Shown here: in pieces, positions 1 through 4,902 of the stretch | Position numbering within the stretch: position 1 is the stretch's first letter | Layout: the number at the start of each line of letters is the position of its first letter | NCBI GenBank assembly: GCA_030619245.1 | Contig: JAUXBS010000011.1 | Location: 1 to 12,804, forward strand | Origin: Clostridia bacterium | Lineage (GTDB): Bacteria; UBA6262; WVXT01; JAUXBS01 | Length of the DNA stretch: 12,804 nt | Direction of reading: 5' to 3' | Made by a program: the position numbers and the translations under genes | Notes under the pieces: model-generated | What the model was told of the DNA's origin: nothing | The model's input: only the letters and a program-made list of their open reading frames with translations | Database searches by the model: none

Positions 1-2
1 AA

Positions 3-134
3 CAAAAGGGGGATGTGAGGGATACGTTTGCGGATACAGGGAAAGCAAGGAAGGAATTGAAGTATAATCCCAAGTATGTTTTAAAGGAAGGATTAAGCAG
101 GGAAGTCAGCTGGATTAAGGCATTACAGGAATAG
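3..134 (+). CDS. NAD-dependent sugar-nucleotide epimerase/dehydratase, C-terminal end (partial)
   Basis: Only the last 43 codons are inside the window, read in the frame ending at TAG 132-134. The peptide contains GDVRDTFADTGKAR followed by LKYNPKYVLKEGL, then SWIKAL near the end. This resembles the tail of extended short-chain dehydrogenases such as UDP-glucose or UDP-glucuronate 4-epimerases, where a G-D-V-x-x-T-x-A-D motif precedes a K/A-x-x-x-LGY-x-P segment and a final helix ending in W. Members of the family interconvert nucleotide sugars for cell-surface polysaccharide. The neighbouring glycosyltransferase supports that role. The exact substrate cannot be told because the Rossmann fold and active site lie upstream of the window. 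Confidence 0.75.
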   Translation, partial: QKGDVRDTFADTGKARKELKYNPKYVLKEGLSREVSWIKALQE

Positions 135-161
135 TCAATCCCTGCGGCGTTGAATATATCA

Positions 162-1319
162 ATGGAAAAAACAAGAGTTGCGCATATCATTACGAAACTT
201 GAGCTCGGGGGAGCCCAGAAGGTTGCCATCCATACGGCTTCCCACCTGGACAAAAACAGGTATTCATCCATCTTTATTTCTGGCGCCGGCGGGGTACTGG
301 ATAATGTAGTGAGGGACAACCCCGGTATAAAGTCTTTTTTTGTGCCGCAGCTGGTTCGGAAGGTGAATCCCGTAAAGGATGTTATCGCGCTCATGAAAAT
401 AAGGAAAATACTCAAAGCTGAAAAAATAAATCTCGTGCATACCCATTCATCAAAAGCGGGCATTATTGGCAGGTGGGCCGCGCGGCTGGCGGGGGTCGAA
501 AGGATTGTTCATACCTTTCATGGGTTCGGTTTCCATGATTTTCAGAATCCGGTGAGCAGGAACCTCTTCATATTTGTGGAGCGCATCACCGCGGGGATTA
601 CCGGTAAATTGATATTTGTTTCCAGGGCGAATATCAGGAAGGCAGCCGAAAACAGGATTGGAGCAGAGGAACAATACGCGCTGGCGCGGGCGGGTATAGA
701 TATTAAAAAATTCAGCGGCACTAAAATAGATATTGCCGAAAAAAAGAAGTCCCTCGGGATAAATCCCGGCAGTCCCGTGGCGGGCATGATAGCGTGTTTT
801 AAGCCCCAGAAGAACATCCTGGATTTTTTAATGGCTGCGAACCTGGTGAGGATAGCGATACCCGAGGTGAAGTTCATTTTAATAGGGGACGGAGAGTTAA
901 GGAACAGGATAGAGGTCGGGATAAATAAGTTGAATATGACAGGGGACTTCATCCTGACGGGCTGGAGGGATGACGTTAATGAAATCATGCAGGTTTTTGA
1001 CGTTATGGTATCAACCTCCCTGTGGGAGGGCCTTCCCTGCACGCTTCTTGAAGCGATGTCAGCGTCAAAACCAATCGTGTCAACGGAGGTGGACGGTGTC
1101 AGTGATATTATAGAAGACGGGGCTAACGGTTTTCTCGTTACACCCCCCAGGGGTAACGCGGGAAAAATCGCGGAGTACGTTATTGAACTGTTAAAGGATA
1201 AAGAACTGGCGGGGAAGATGGGGAGAAACGGCAACTTGAAATTAAGGGAGGAGTTTGATATAGATAAGATGGTTGAAGAAATAGAAAAGGTCTACGAAGG
1301 AACACCCGGGAGACAATGA
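162..1319 (+). CDS. GT4-family (GT-B fold) glycosyltransferase
   Basis: A complete glycosyltransferase of about 385 residues, the usual length for the family. The N-terminal half has the acceptor-domain signature LGGAQKV near the start, followed by VHTHSSKAGIIGRWAARLAGV and TFHGFGF, as in GT4 enzymes that extend capsular or lipopolysaccharide chains. The C-terminal half has the donor-binding domain: a GDGELR strand, LTGWRDDV, and the E-x7-E pair in WEGLPCTLLEAM, which binds the sugar-nucleotide donor. No membrane segment is evident, so it should act at the cytoplasmic face of the membrane. A TTG at 150 would add four residues, but neither start has a clear ribosome-binding site. I prefer ATG 162 because MEKTRVAHII matches the usual start of the first beta strand. 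The stop overlaps the leuC start (ATGA). Sugar donor and acceptor cannot be told from sequence. Confidence 0.9.
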   Translation: MEKTRVAHIITKLELGGAQKVAIHTASHLDKNRYSSIFISGAGGVLDNVVRDNPGIKSFFVPQLVRKVNPVKDVIALMKIRKILKAEKINLVHTHSSKAGIIGRWAARLAGVERIVHTFHGFGFHDFQNPVSRNLFIFVERITAGITGKLIFVSRANIRKAAENRIGAEEQYALARAGIDIKKFSGTKIDIAEKKKSLGINPGSPVAGMIACFKPQKNILDFLMAANLVRIAIPEVKFILIGDGELRNRIEVGINKLNMTGDFILTGWRDDVNEIMQVFDVMVSTSLWEGLPCTLLEAMSASKPIVSTEVDGVSDIIEDGANGFLVTPPRGNAGKIAEYVIELLKDKELAGKMGRNGNLKLREEFDIDKMVEEIEKVYEGTPGRQ

Positions 1320-2578
1320 GAAAGAAAACAATTGCCGAGAAAATTATAAGCGAGCGCGTCGGGAAGGATGTAAGGGCGGGGGACTTTGTGATAGCCCCCG
1401 TTGATGTATGCATGGTACAGGACGGGACAGGGCCGCTTGCCGTGAAGCAGATAAGGGCTTTATGGGGCGGGAAACCCGGCGTAAAACAAAAGGCTGCCTG
1501 CAGGAAGTTGATTATATATCTTGACCATGCCGCGCCGGCGCCAAACCAGGAACTTGCGGAAAGCCATAAGATATTGAGGCAGTTTGCAAAAGAGACGGGA
1601 GCGGTACTCTCTGAAGTGGGGGAAGGGGTTTGCCACCAGAGGCTGATAGAAGACTGGGTCTGTCCGGGGCAGATAGTCATGGGAGCGGATTCTCATACCT
1701 GTACGGGAGGCGCCCTGGCTGCATTTGCCTCAGGCATGGGGTCTACTGATATAGCGGTGGCAACTGCCGTCTCGGAGACCTGGCTGAAAGTACCTTCAAC
1801 CATCCTGGTGAATGTTAATGGGAAACTACCCCCGGGGGTGTGCTCAAAAGACCTTATCCTGTATTTAATCGGCAGGATAAGCGCCGAAGGGGCGACTTAC
1901 GAGGCGCTGGAGTTCGCAGGGAGCGCGGTAAAGGGCATGTCAATGTCAGAAAGATTTACGATTTCCAACATGGCTGTGGAGGCGGGCGCAAAAGCGGGGC
2001 TGATTGCCTCGGACGGCACGACACGGAAGTTCCTGAAGGAACATGGAAGAGAGAAAAAGTTCAGGAAGGTCAGCGCAGACAGGGGGGCGGACTACGCAAA
2101 GGTTATTGATATAGACGCAGGCTCGCTGGAGCCGATGGTTTCATTACCTCATTTTGTTGATAAAGCCCTGCCTGTATCACGGGTTGTAAAAAGAAAAATA
2201 AAGATAGACCAGGTGTTCATAGGCACCTGCACTAATGGAAGGATAGAGGACCTGCGTGTAGCGGCAGGCATTCTGAAAGGCAGGCGCCGTTATCCCGGCA
2301 CCAGGCTGTTGATAGGGCCCGCTTCAAGGAGGGTTTACCTGGAGGCGCTGCAGGAGGGGTTGATTGATATATTTATGAAGGCAGGGGCAATAATTTTAAC
2401 CCCCGGGTGCGGGCCGTGTGTCGGCGTACACAGCGGTATACTTGCGGACGGGGAGAAGTGCCTTTCAACCGCCAATAGGAATTTCAAGGGAAGGATGGGG
2501 AATGTAAAATCGGAGATATATTTATCTTCGCCCGCGACTGCCGCGCATTCCGCAATAAAGGGTATTATATGCCATTGA
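1316..2578 (+). CDS. leuC: 3-isopropylmalate dehydratase large subunit (aconitase family)
   Basis: Encodes 420 residues of the short, two-subunit (archaeal-type) aconitase-family large subunit. It carries the [4Fe-4S] ligands: Cys305 in FIGTCTNGR and Cys365/Cys368 in TPGCGPCVG. The substrate/cluster region GADSHTCTGGALAAFASGMGSTD is intact, and NRNFKGRMG and SPATAA occur near the end as expected. With the small subunit it dehydrates and rehydrates a 2-hydroxy tricarboxylate, classically 2- to 3-isopropylmalate in leucine synthesis. Homoaconitate or citramalate-type substrates are also possible because no leuA or leuB is nearby. The start overlaps the glycosyltransferase stop (ATGA), suggesting translational coupling. 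The C-terminus (SAIKGIICH) is a few residues shorter than the usual SAI-x-G-KITDPR type of tail. It also contains a copy of the leuD start region, see the direct repeat entry. Confidence 0.93.
   Translation: MRKKTIAEKIISERVGKDVRAGDFVIAPVDVCMVQDGTGPLAVKQIRALWGGKPGVKQKAACRKLIIYLDHAAPAPNQELAESHKILRQFAKETGAVLSEVGEGVCHQRLIEDWVCPGQIVMGADSHTCTGGALAAFASGMGSTDIAVATAVSETWLKVPSTILVNVNGKLPPGVCSKDLILYLIGRISAEGATYEALEFAGSAVKGMSMSERFTISNMAVEAGAKAGLIASDGTTRKFLKEHGREKKFRKVSADRGADYAKVIDIDAGSLEPMVSLPHFVDKALPVSRVVKRKIKIDQVFIGTCTNGRIEDLRVAAGILKGRRRYPGTRLLIGPASRRVYLEALQEGLIDIFMKAGAIILTPGCGPCVGVHSGILADGEKCLSTANRNFKGRMGNVKSEIYLSSPATAAHSAIKGIICH
2560..2571 (+). repeat. 12-bp direct repeat, left copy (end of leuC)
   Basis: GGGTATTATATG lies inside the last codons of leuC and is identical to 3881-3892, which holds the leuD start codon. 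Preceded by AAA, it forms an AAAGGG Shine-Dalgarno-like stretch plus an ATG at 2569-2571. Initiation there would give only a 20-residue peptide ending at 2631 (MPLIWIVIKI...). This is best read as the old leuD start site, left behind when the intervening segment arrived. Confidence 0.75.
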
Positions 2579-2647
2579 TATGGATAGTAATAAAGATAAA
2601 CAGCAATTGCAACAATCGCGTAAATAATTAAGAAGGATAACAATTAG

Positions 2648-2677
2648 AATAAATGATTGATATAAATCAAATTTATT
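2648..2677 (+). repeat. AT-rich interrupted inverted repeat before the DUF4062 remnant
   Basis: Arms AATAAAT (2648-2654) plus TTGAT (2657-2661) pair with ATCAA (2666-2670) plus ATTTATT (2671-2677), leaving a two-base GA bulge and an ATAA loop. It lies about 40 bases before the ATG at 2719. It could be an operator or a weak RNA hairpin controlling the old gene. There is no T-run of terminator type. Confidence 0.4.
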
Positions 2678-2718
2678 GAGAAAGGGGTATGTGTTAGGGG
2701 TTGGAGTGAAATAAAAAT

Positions 2719-2940
2719 ATGAGTAAAGATAAGTTACGATTATTTGTTAGTTCTACGCAAAAAGAATTGGAAAACGAACGCCTTACCATTCTTTCATTAG
2801 TCGCAACAGATCCATTTCTACTCGACCATTGTGAAGCTATACTTTATGAGTATGCGCCTGCATCACCGAAAAAAAGTATTAAGGAATGTTTTGAAGTTTT
2901 GGATTCTTGCGCAAATCTTGTCGTATTTTCATCGTATTGA
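2719..2940 (+). pseudogene. DUF4062 domain, N-terminal fragment (5' part of a disrupted gene)
   Basis: The 73-codon reading begins KLRLFVSSTQKELENERL and continues with TDPFLLDHCEAILYEYAPASP and CFEVLDSC. This is the characteristic first two-thirds of DUF4062, a domain of TIR-like appearance found at the N-terminus of multidomain NTPase or AlbA_2 proteins. After LDSC the expected continuation (D-V-Y-x-G-x-x-G-x-x-YG) is missing, and the frame meets TGA at 2938-2940. The ATG at 2719 has a GGAG at 2703-2706, spaced rather far away. The downstream piece in another frame (to 3319) is the tail of the same protein type, so the two belong to one broken gene. Full-length relatives are much longer than the 200 codons left here. 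A functional short DUF4062 peptide seems unlikely. Confidence 0.7.
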
Positions 2941-3319
2941 AGAACGCGGTAGTGGTTTCCGCAGAATGCACGACCAAATGATAGATCACGGACTTGAGGA
3001 GCCGATACTCAGTGAAGATACGGGGTATTTTCAGGTAGTTTTTAAAGGTCCTGGCAACAATATTTCCAAATTGCGTATTCCGGAAACAGCAAAAAAGAAG
3101 ATTGTCACACCGTCGGTTGAAGAGAAACTAAATAAAAGGCAAAAACAAATTATAACGCAAGTTCTTAAGAAAGGATCTGTTACCAGTGGATGGTGCAAAA
3201 AACGTTTTAATGTTGTTTATGATACGACACAAAGGGACCTCTCAAAGTTGGTGGATCTGGGAATTCTTGAAAAGGTTGGTGGTGGACGAACAACAAGGTA
3301 TGTTGCAAAAAGTAAATGA
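2831..3319 (+). pseudogene. GHKL-ATPase tail plus winged-helix domain (3' part of a disrupted AlbA_2/DUF4062-type gene)
   Basis: From about 2911 this frame reads AQILSYFHRIEERGSGFRRM, matching the end of the GHKL ATPase domain of AlbA_2 (Schlafen-like, RecG-like) regulators, where an R/IE-x-x-GSG-x-RR motif is typical. A GYFQVVF strand follows. A winged helix comes after: LNKRQKQIITQVLKKGSV, an unusual CKKRFNVVYDTTQRDLSKLVDLGIL recognition region, and a GGGRTTRYV wing. The AlbA_2 domain and most of the ATPase, expected between DUF4062 and this piece, are absent. The codons before about 2911 are an out-of-frame reading of the DUF4062 part. A start at ATG 2966 could still make a roughly 118-residue winged-helix protein, so residual DNA binding cannot be excluded. 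Confidence 0.65.
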
Positions 3320-3321
3320 AA

Positions 3322-3365
3322 AATCTACCGATAATCTACCGATTATTTTGGGCTAATCTACCGAT
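3322..3365 (+). repeat. Three AATCTACCGAT repeats, 11-bp register
   Basis: Identical 11-mers begin at 3322, 3333 and 3355. The first two are directly adjacent, and the third is exactly two units further on with one unrelated unit between. They start just after the stop of the winged-helix remnant (3319). A run of 11-bp units encodes an 11-residue repeat in every frame (an N-L-P-I-I-Y-R type reading here), so they could be a decayed coding tail, or iteron-like sites one helical turn apart. Confidence 0.6.
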
Positions 3366-3399
3366 TTTAAGACGGAAAAGAAGAGTATTCCAAGAAAGA

Positions 3400-3439
3400 A
3401 TCGTTAAATAATCGTTAAGTTATTTTGAAAGATCGTTAA
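3400..3439 (+). repeat. Three ATCGTTAA repeats at 11 and 21 bp spacing
   Basis: ATCGTTAA begins at 3400, 3411 and 3432. The second and third copies extend to ATCGTTAAGTT. The spacing pattern (11 then 21) closely mirrors that of the preceding AATCTACCGAT family (11 then 22), although the sequences are unrelated. Confidence 0.55.
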
Positions 3440-3450
3440 GTTGAAAGTAT

Positions 3451-3619
3451 TTTCCTGACCTCAGGACATTTGCCTTTTTGAGGCAAGTTGAAAAGTATGT
3501 CGTATATTTATTGGTCCGACATATTATGTATTTGATTATAAGAGCTGGTAAGACATTATTTTTAATTGTTTCCTTGCCACTTTTACTCTTAAAATGAGAT
3601 TTTGTCCTAAGGTCAGAAA
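3451..3619. repeat. MITE-like unit bounded by imperfect inverted repeats
   Basis: TGACCTCAGGACA at 3456-3468 is the inverse complement of TGTCCTAAGGTCA at 3603-3615 at 12 of 13 positions, and the match extends outward into TTTC / GAAA with one indel. The left arm also contains its own palindrome, TCCTGA-CC-TCAGGA (3453-3466). Inside lie two hairpins: TTGCCT/AGGCAA (3470-3486) and TATGTCG/CGACATA (3496-3523). The length of about 169 bases, the high A/T and the absence of any ORF fit a small non-autonomous element or a structured RNA remnant. No target-site duplication is obvious. Confidence 0.45.
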
Positions 3620-3646
3620 TATTTTTCTACTTCTTTAAAAGATTTA

Positions 3647-3670
3647 CCCGGATGAACGGGCGCGTTTTTT
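3647..3670 (+). terminator. Weak terminator-like hairpin with T-run
   Basis: CCCG (3647-3650) and CGGG (3657-3660) form a short stem around GATGAA, and CGCG then TTTTTT (3665-3670) follow. The stem is only four base pairs and the T-run does not abut it, so termination would be weak. Its position would suit the end of the transcript from the inserted segment. Confidence 0.3.
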
Positions 3671-3685
3671 ACTTTACAGGGTAGT

Positions 3686-3715
3686 GTATGTTTTCCGTTT
3701 TCAACGGTTTCATAC
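3686..3715 (+). repeat. 30-bp interrupted hairpin
   Basis: GTATG (3686-3690) pairs with CATAC (3711-3715) and CCGTT (3695-3699) pairs with AACGG (3703-3707). The two stems are separated by TTTT opposite TTT, with a TTC loop. It lacks a terminal T-run. It may be a structured operator or an RNA hairpin in the region upstream of leuD. Confidence 0.4.
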
Positions 3716-3730
3716 AAGTTGCAAGAGAAT

Positions 3731-3752
3731 TTCCGGAAAAATTCCGGAAAAA
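3731..3752 (+). repeat. Two tandem TTCCGGAAAAA units (palindromic core)
   Basis: TTCCGGAAAAA occupies 3731-3741 and again 3742-3752. The core TTCCGGAA is a perfect 8-bp palindrome, and the first copy extends to the 10-bp palindrome TTTCCGGAAA (3730-3739). Two palindromic sites one helical turn apart, immediately upstream of a candidate -35 box, look like binding sites for a dimeric regulator. Confidence 0.5.
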
Positions 3753-3756
3753 TTAC

Positions 3757-3785
3757 TTGTCAAATGACTACAAAATGTATACAAT
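3757..3785 (+). promoter_or_regulatory. Candidate sigma70 promoter for leuD
   Basis: TTGTCA (3757-3762) and TACAAT (3780-3785) are separated by 17 bases; each box differs from consensus at one position. It points toward leuD, about 105 bases upstream of its ATG. Because the insert separates leuD from leuC, a local promoter would be needed or at least useful. The -10 box lies at the end of the first copy of the 20-bp repeat, so a repressor bound there would block it. The region is AT-rich, which raises the chance of a false match. Confidence 0.4.
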
Positions 3786-3805
3786 TGACTACAATATGTA
3801 TACAA
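3765..3805 (+). promoter_or_regulatory. Tandem 20-bp repeat pair, probable double operator
   Basis: TGACTACAAAATGTATACAA (3765-3784) is repeated as TGACTACAATATGTATACAA (3786-3805), with one difference, at a 21-bp period (two helical turns). Each copy holds a hyphenated dyad TACA-N3-TGTA inside an imperfect 17-bp palindrome (GACTACA / TGTATAC). The first copy covers the -10 box of the candidate leuD promoter. The layout is that of a pair of operators on one DNA face. The cognate regulator is not identifiable; the nearby winged-helix remnant is one guess. Confidence 0.5.
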
Positions 3806-3848
3806 GGATTGATTCTGAATATGGGCTTAAGGCAATTGTTAAGTGAAA

Positions 3849-3861
3849 CAGGATTATCCTG
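3849..3861. promoter_or_regulatory. 13-bp palindrome CAGGAT-T-ATCCTG upstream of leuD
   Basis: A perfect odd-centred dyad about 30 bases before the leuD ATG, downstream of the candidate promoter. It could be an additional operator or a small RNA hairpin in the leader. No other evidence supports it. Confidence 0.3.
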
Positions 3862-3880
3862 ACTATTAAAGGGACAAAAG

Positions 3881-3892
3881 GGGTATTATATG
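3881..3892 (+). repeat. 12-bp direct repeat, right copy (leuD start)
   Basis: GGGTATTATATG includes the leuD start ATG (3890-3892) and is identical to 2560-2571 at the end of leuC. Together with the upstream AAAAG it supplies the leuD Shine-Dalgarno sequence. It marks the right edge of the inserted segment. Confidence 0.75.
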
Positions 3893-4390
3893 TTATTAAA
3901 GGGCAGGGCGCATAAGTTCGGTGACAGTATAAGCACGGACCTGATTGCTCCCGGGAGATTGTTCCACCTGCGGAATAACCTGCCGGAATTAGCAAAGCAT
4001 ACTCTTGAGGACGCTGACCCTGAGTTTATTAAAAAGGTAAGGAAGGGTGATTTTGTCGTGGGCGGCAGGAACTTCGGGCTGGGATCGTCAAGGGAACATG
4101 CGCCTGTAATTATCAAGATGGCCGGGGTGAGCGCCGTGCTTGCCAAATCCTTCGCAAGGATATTTTTCAGGAATGCCATTAACAGCGGCCTCCCCGCGCT
4201 GGAATGCGATACGGATAAGATACAAAAAGGGGATGAGCTTGAAGTGGACCTCTCCAGAGGTGTTATAAGAAACAAGACGGGCAACAAAGAGATAAAATTC
4301 CGGCCCCTGCCCCGGATTATGATTGATATTCTGTCGGCCGACGGACTGGTTAAGTATATAAGGAAGCACAAGAAGTTTAAGGTTGAATGA
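3890..4390 (+). CDS. leuD: 3-isopropylmalate dehydratase small subunit (aconitase swivel domain)
   Basis: Encodes 166 residues, the normal length for the short LeuD type. MLLKGRAHKFGDSISTDLIAPGR is the usual N-terminus, and GRNFGLGSSREHAP is the highly conserved swivel-domain motif whose Ser-Ser-Arg-Glu segment binds substrate carboxylates. SFARIFFRNAINSGLP is also typical. It pairs with LeuC, about 1.3 kb upstream. The substrate-selecting loop after PGR reads LFHLRNN instead of the common Y-L-x-x form, so isopropylmalate specificity is not certain. The start has an AAAAGGGG Shine-Dalgarno sequence and lies in the right direct repeat. A dedicated promoter with tandem operators is likely about 100 bases upstream. 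Confidence 0.92.
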   Translation: MLLKGRAHKFGDSISTDLIAPGRLFHLRNNLPELAKHTLEDADPEFIKKVRKGDFVVGGRNFGLGSSREHAPVIIKMAGVSAVLAKSFARIFFRNAINSGLPALECDTDKIQKGDELEVDLSRGVIRNKTGNKEIKFRPLPRIMIDILSADGLVKYIRKHKKFKVE

Positions 4391-4461
4391 TTAGGGACGG
4401 GTTTTTGGCAGTGTTGGTTTTAAATACCTTTTCCGGGGGCCCTGAATGGAGAGTAAATAAA

Positions 4462-4902
4462 ATGGATAGAACGCTGGTTATTATTAAACCGGATGCTTTA
4501 GTATCGGGCCTGGTTGGAAGGGTCATGTCCAGTATAGAAGACAGGGGGGGTAGTATAGCAGGGTTCAAAATGATTAAATTGACTAAAAAGAAGGCAGGAG
4601 AGTTTTATAAAGTTCACAAAAACCGGCATTTTTACAAGCCGCTCGTGGAGTTTATGGTATCCAATCCCTGTTTCGTAACGGTGGTTCAGGGAAAGGGTAT
4701 AGTGGGAAAGATGAGGAAACTCATGGGGGATACGAACCCGAAGAAAGCAAAAAAGGGGACTATAAGGCGCTTATACGCCGTTGATAACAGGCATAATATA
4801 GTACATGGTTCGGATTCTATTGAAAACGCGGAGAAGGAAATAAAGTTCTTTTTTAAAAAGCGTGAAATGTTTCACTGGAGGAAGAAGATATATAAGATAT
4901 GA
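4462..4902 (+). CDS. ndk: Nucleoside diphosphate kinase
   Basis: Transfers the terminal phosphate of ATP to other NDPs through a phosphohistidine. From ATG 4462 the protein has 146 residues, typical for the family, and starts MDRTLVIIKPDA. The reading frame stays open further upstream to 4387, but only ATG 4462 has a proper GGAGAG site (4448-4453) and the expected N-terminus. Catalytic and nucleotide-binding residues are present: Lys9, Tyr49, Arg55, Thr91 (GDTNP), Arg102 (GTIR), Asn112 and the phospho-acceptor His115 in NIVHGSDS. The residue before Asn112 is His rather than the usual Arg, and the usual GD after GTIR is replaced by RL, which makes it a somewhat divergent member. Its stop overlaps the ackA start (ATGA), so the two are probably translationally coupled. 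Confidence 0.95.
   Translation: MDRTLVIIKPDALVSGLVGRVMSSIEDRGGSIAGFKMIKLTKKKAGEFYKVHKNRHFYKPLVEFMVSNPCFVTVVQGKGIVGKMRKLMGDTNPKKAKKGTIRRLYAVDNRHNIVHGSDSIENAEKEIKFFFKKREMFHWRKKIYKI

Larger units (their letters stand above)
2572..3880. mobile_element. AT-rich inserted segment splitting leuC from leuD
   Basis: About 1.3 kb separates two genes that are normally adjacent, while nearly all other gaps in the window are under about 130 bases. The segment is visibly richer in A/T than its neighbours and is bounded by an exact 12-bp direct repeat. Deleting 2560-3880 makes leuC end AAG GGT ATT ATA TGT TAT TAA, overlapping the leuD ATG, which is a normal coupled junction. The contents are a broken DUF4062/ATPase gene, a MITE-like inverted repeat, hairpins and phased short repeats. 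I see no transposase, integrase or clear terminal inverted repeats at the segment ends, so the mechanism is unknown. Calling it mobile is an inference from the repeat and the clean ancestral junction. Confidence 0.55.

Noticed and set aside
542..1234. A 230-codon open frame on the - strand
   Set aside because: It is the antisense shadow of the glycosyltransferase gene; its composition is low-complexity Ser/Pro/Ile with no recognisable motif, while the + strand protein is clearly conserved.
2636..2646. GGATAACAATT, identical to half of the lac operator
   Set aside because: The other half (AATTGTGAGC) is absent and no LacI-type gene is nearby; a chance match in AT-rich DNA.
3320..3410. Continuation of the winged-helix reading past the 3319 stop (KNLPIIYRLF...) as real coding
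   Set aside because: It lies after a stop codon, is largely made of 11-bp repeat units and ends at another stop; possibly decayed tail, not a supported gene.
3322..3439. CRISPR-like array
   Set aside because: The repeats are 8-11 bases with no unique spacers of 30-40 bases and no cas genes, so they cannot be a CRISPR array.
3886..4371. A 161-codon - strand frame opposite leuD
   Set aside because: The leuD reading has all family motifs; the opposite frame has none and is a codon-bias shadow.
4387..4461. Upstream extension of ndk (25 extra codons)
   Set aside because: The extension MIRDGFLAVLVL... is not seen in the family, lacks a good ribosome-binding site, and ATG 4462 has GGAGAG at the right distance.
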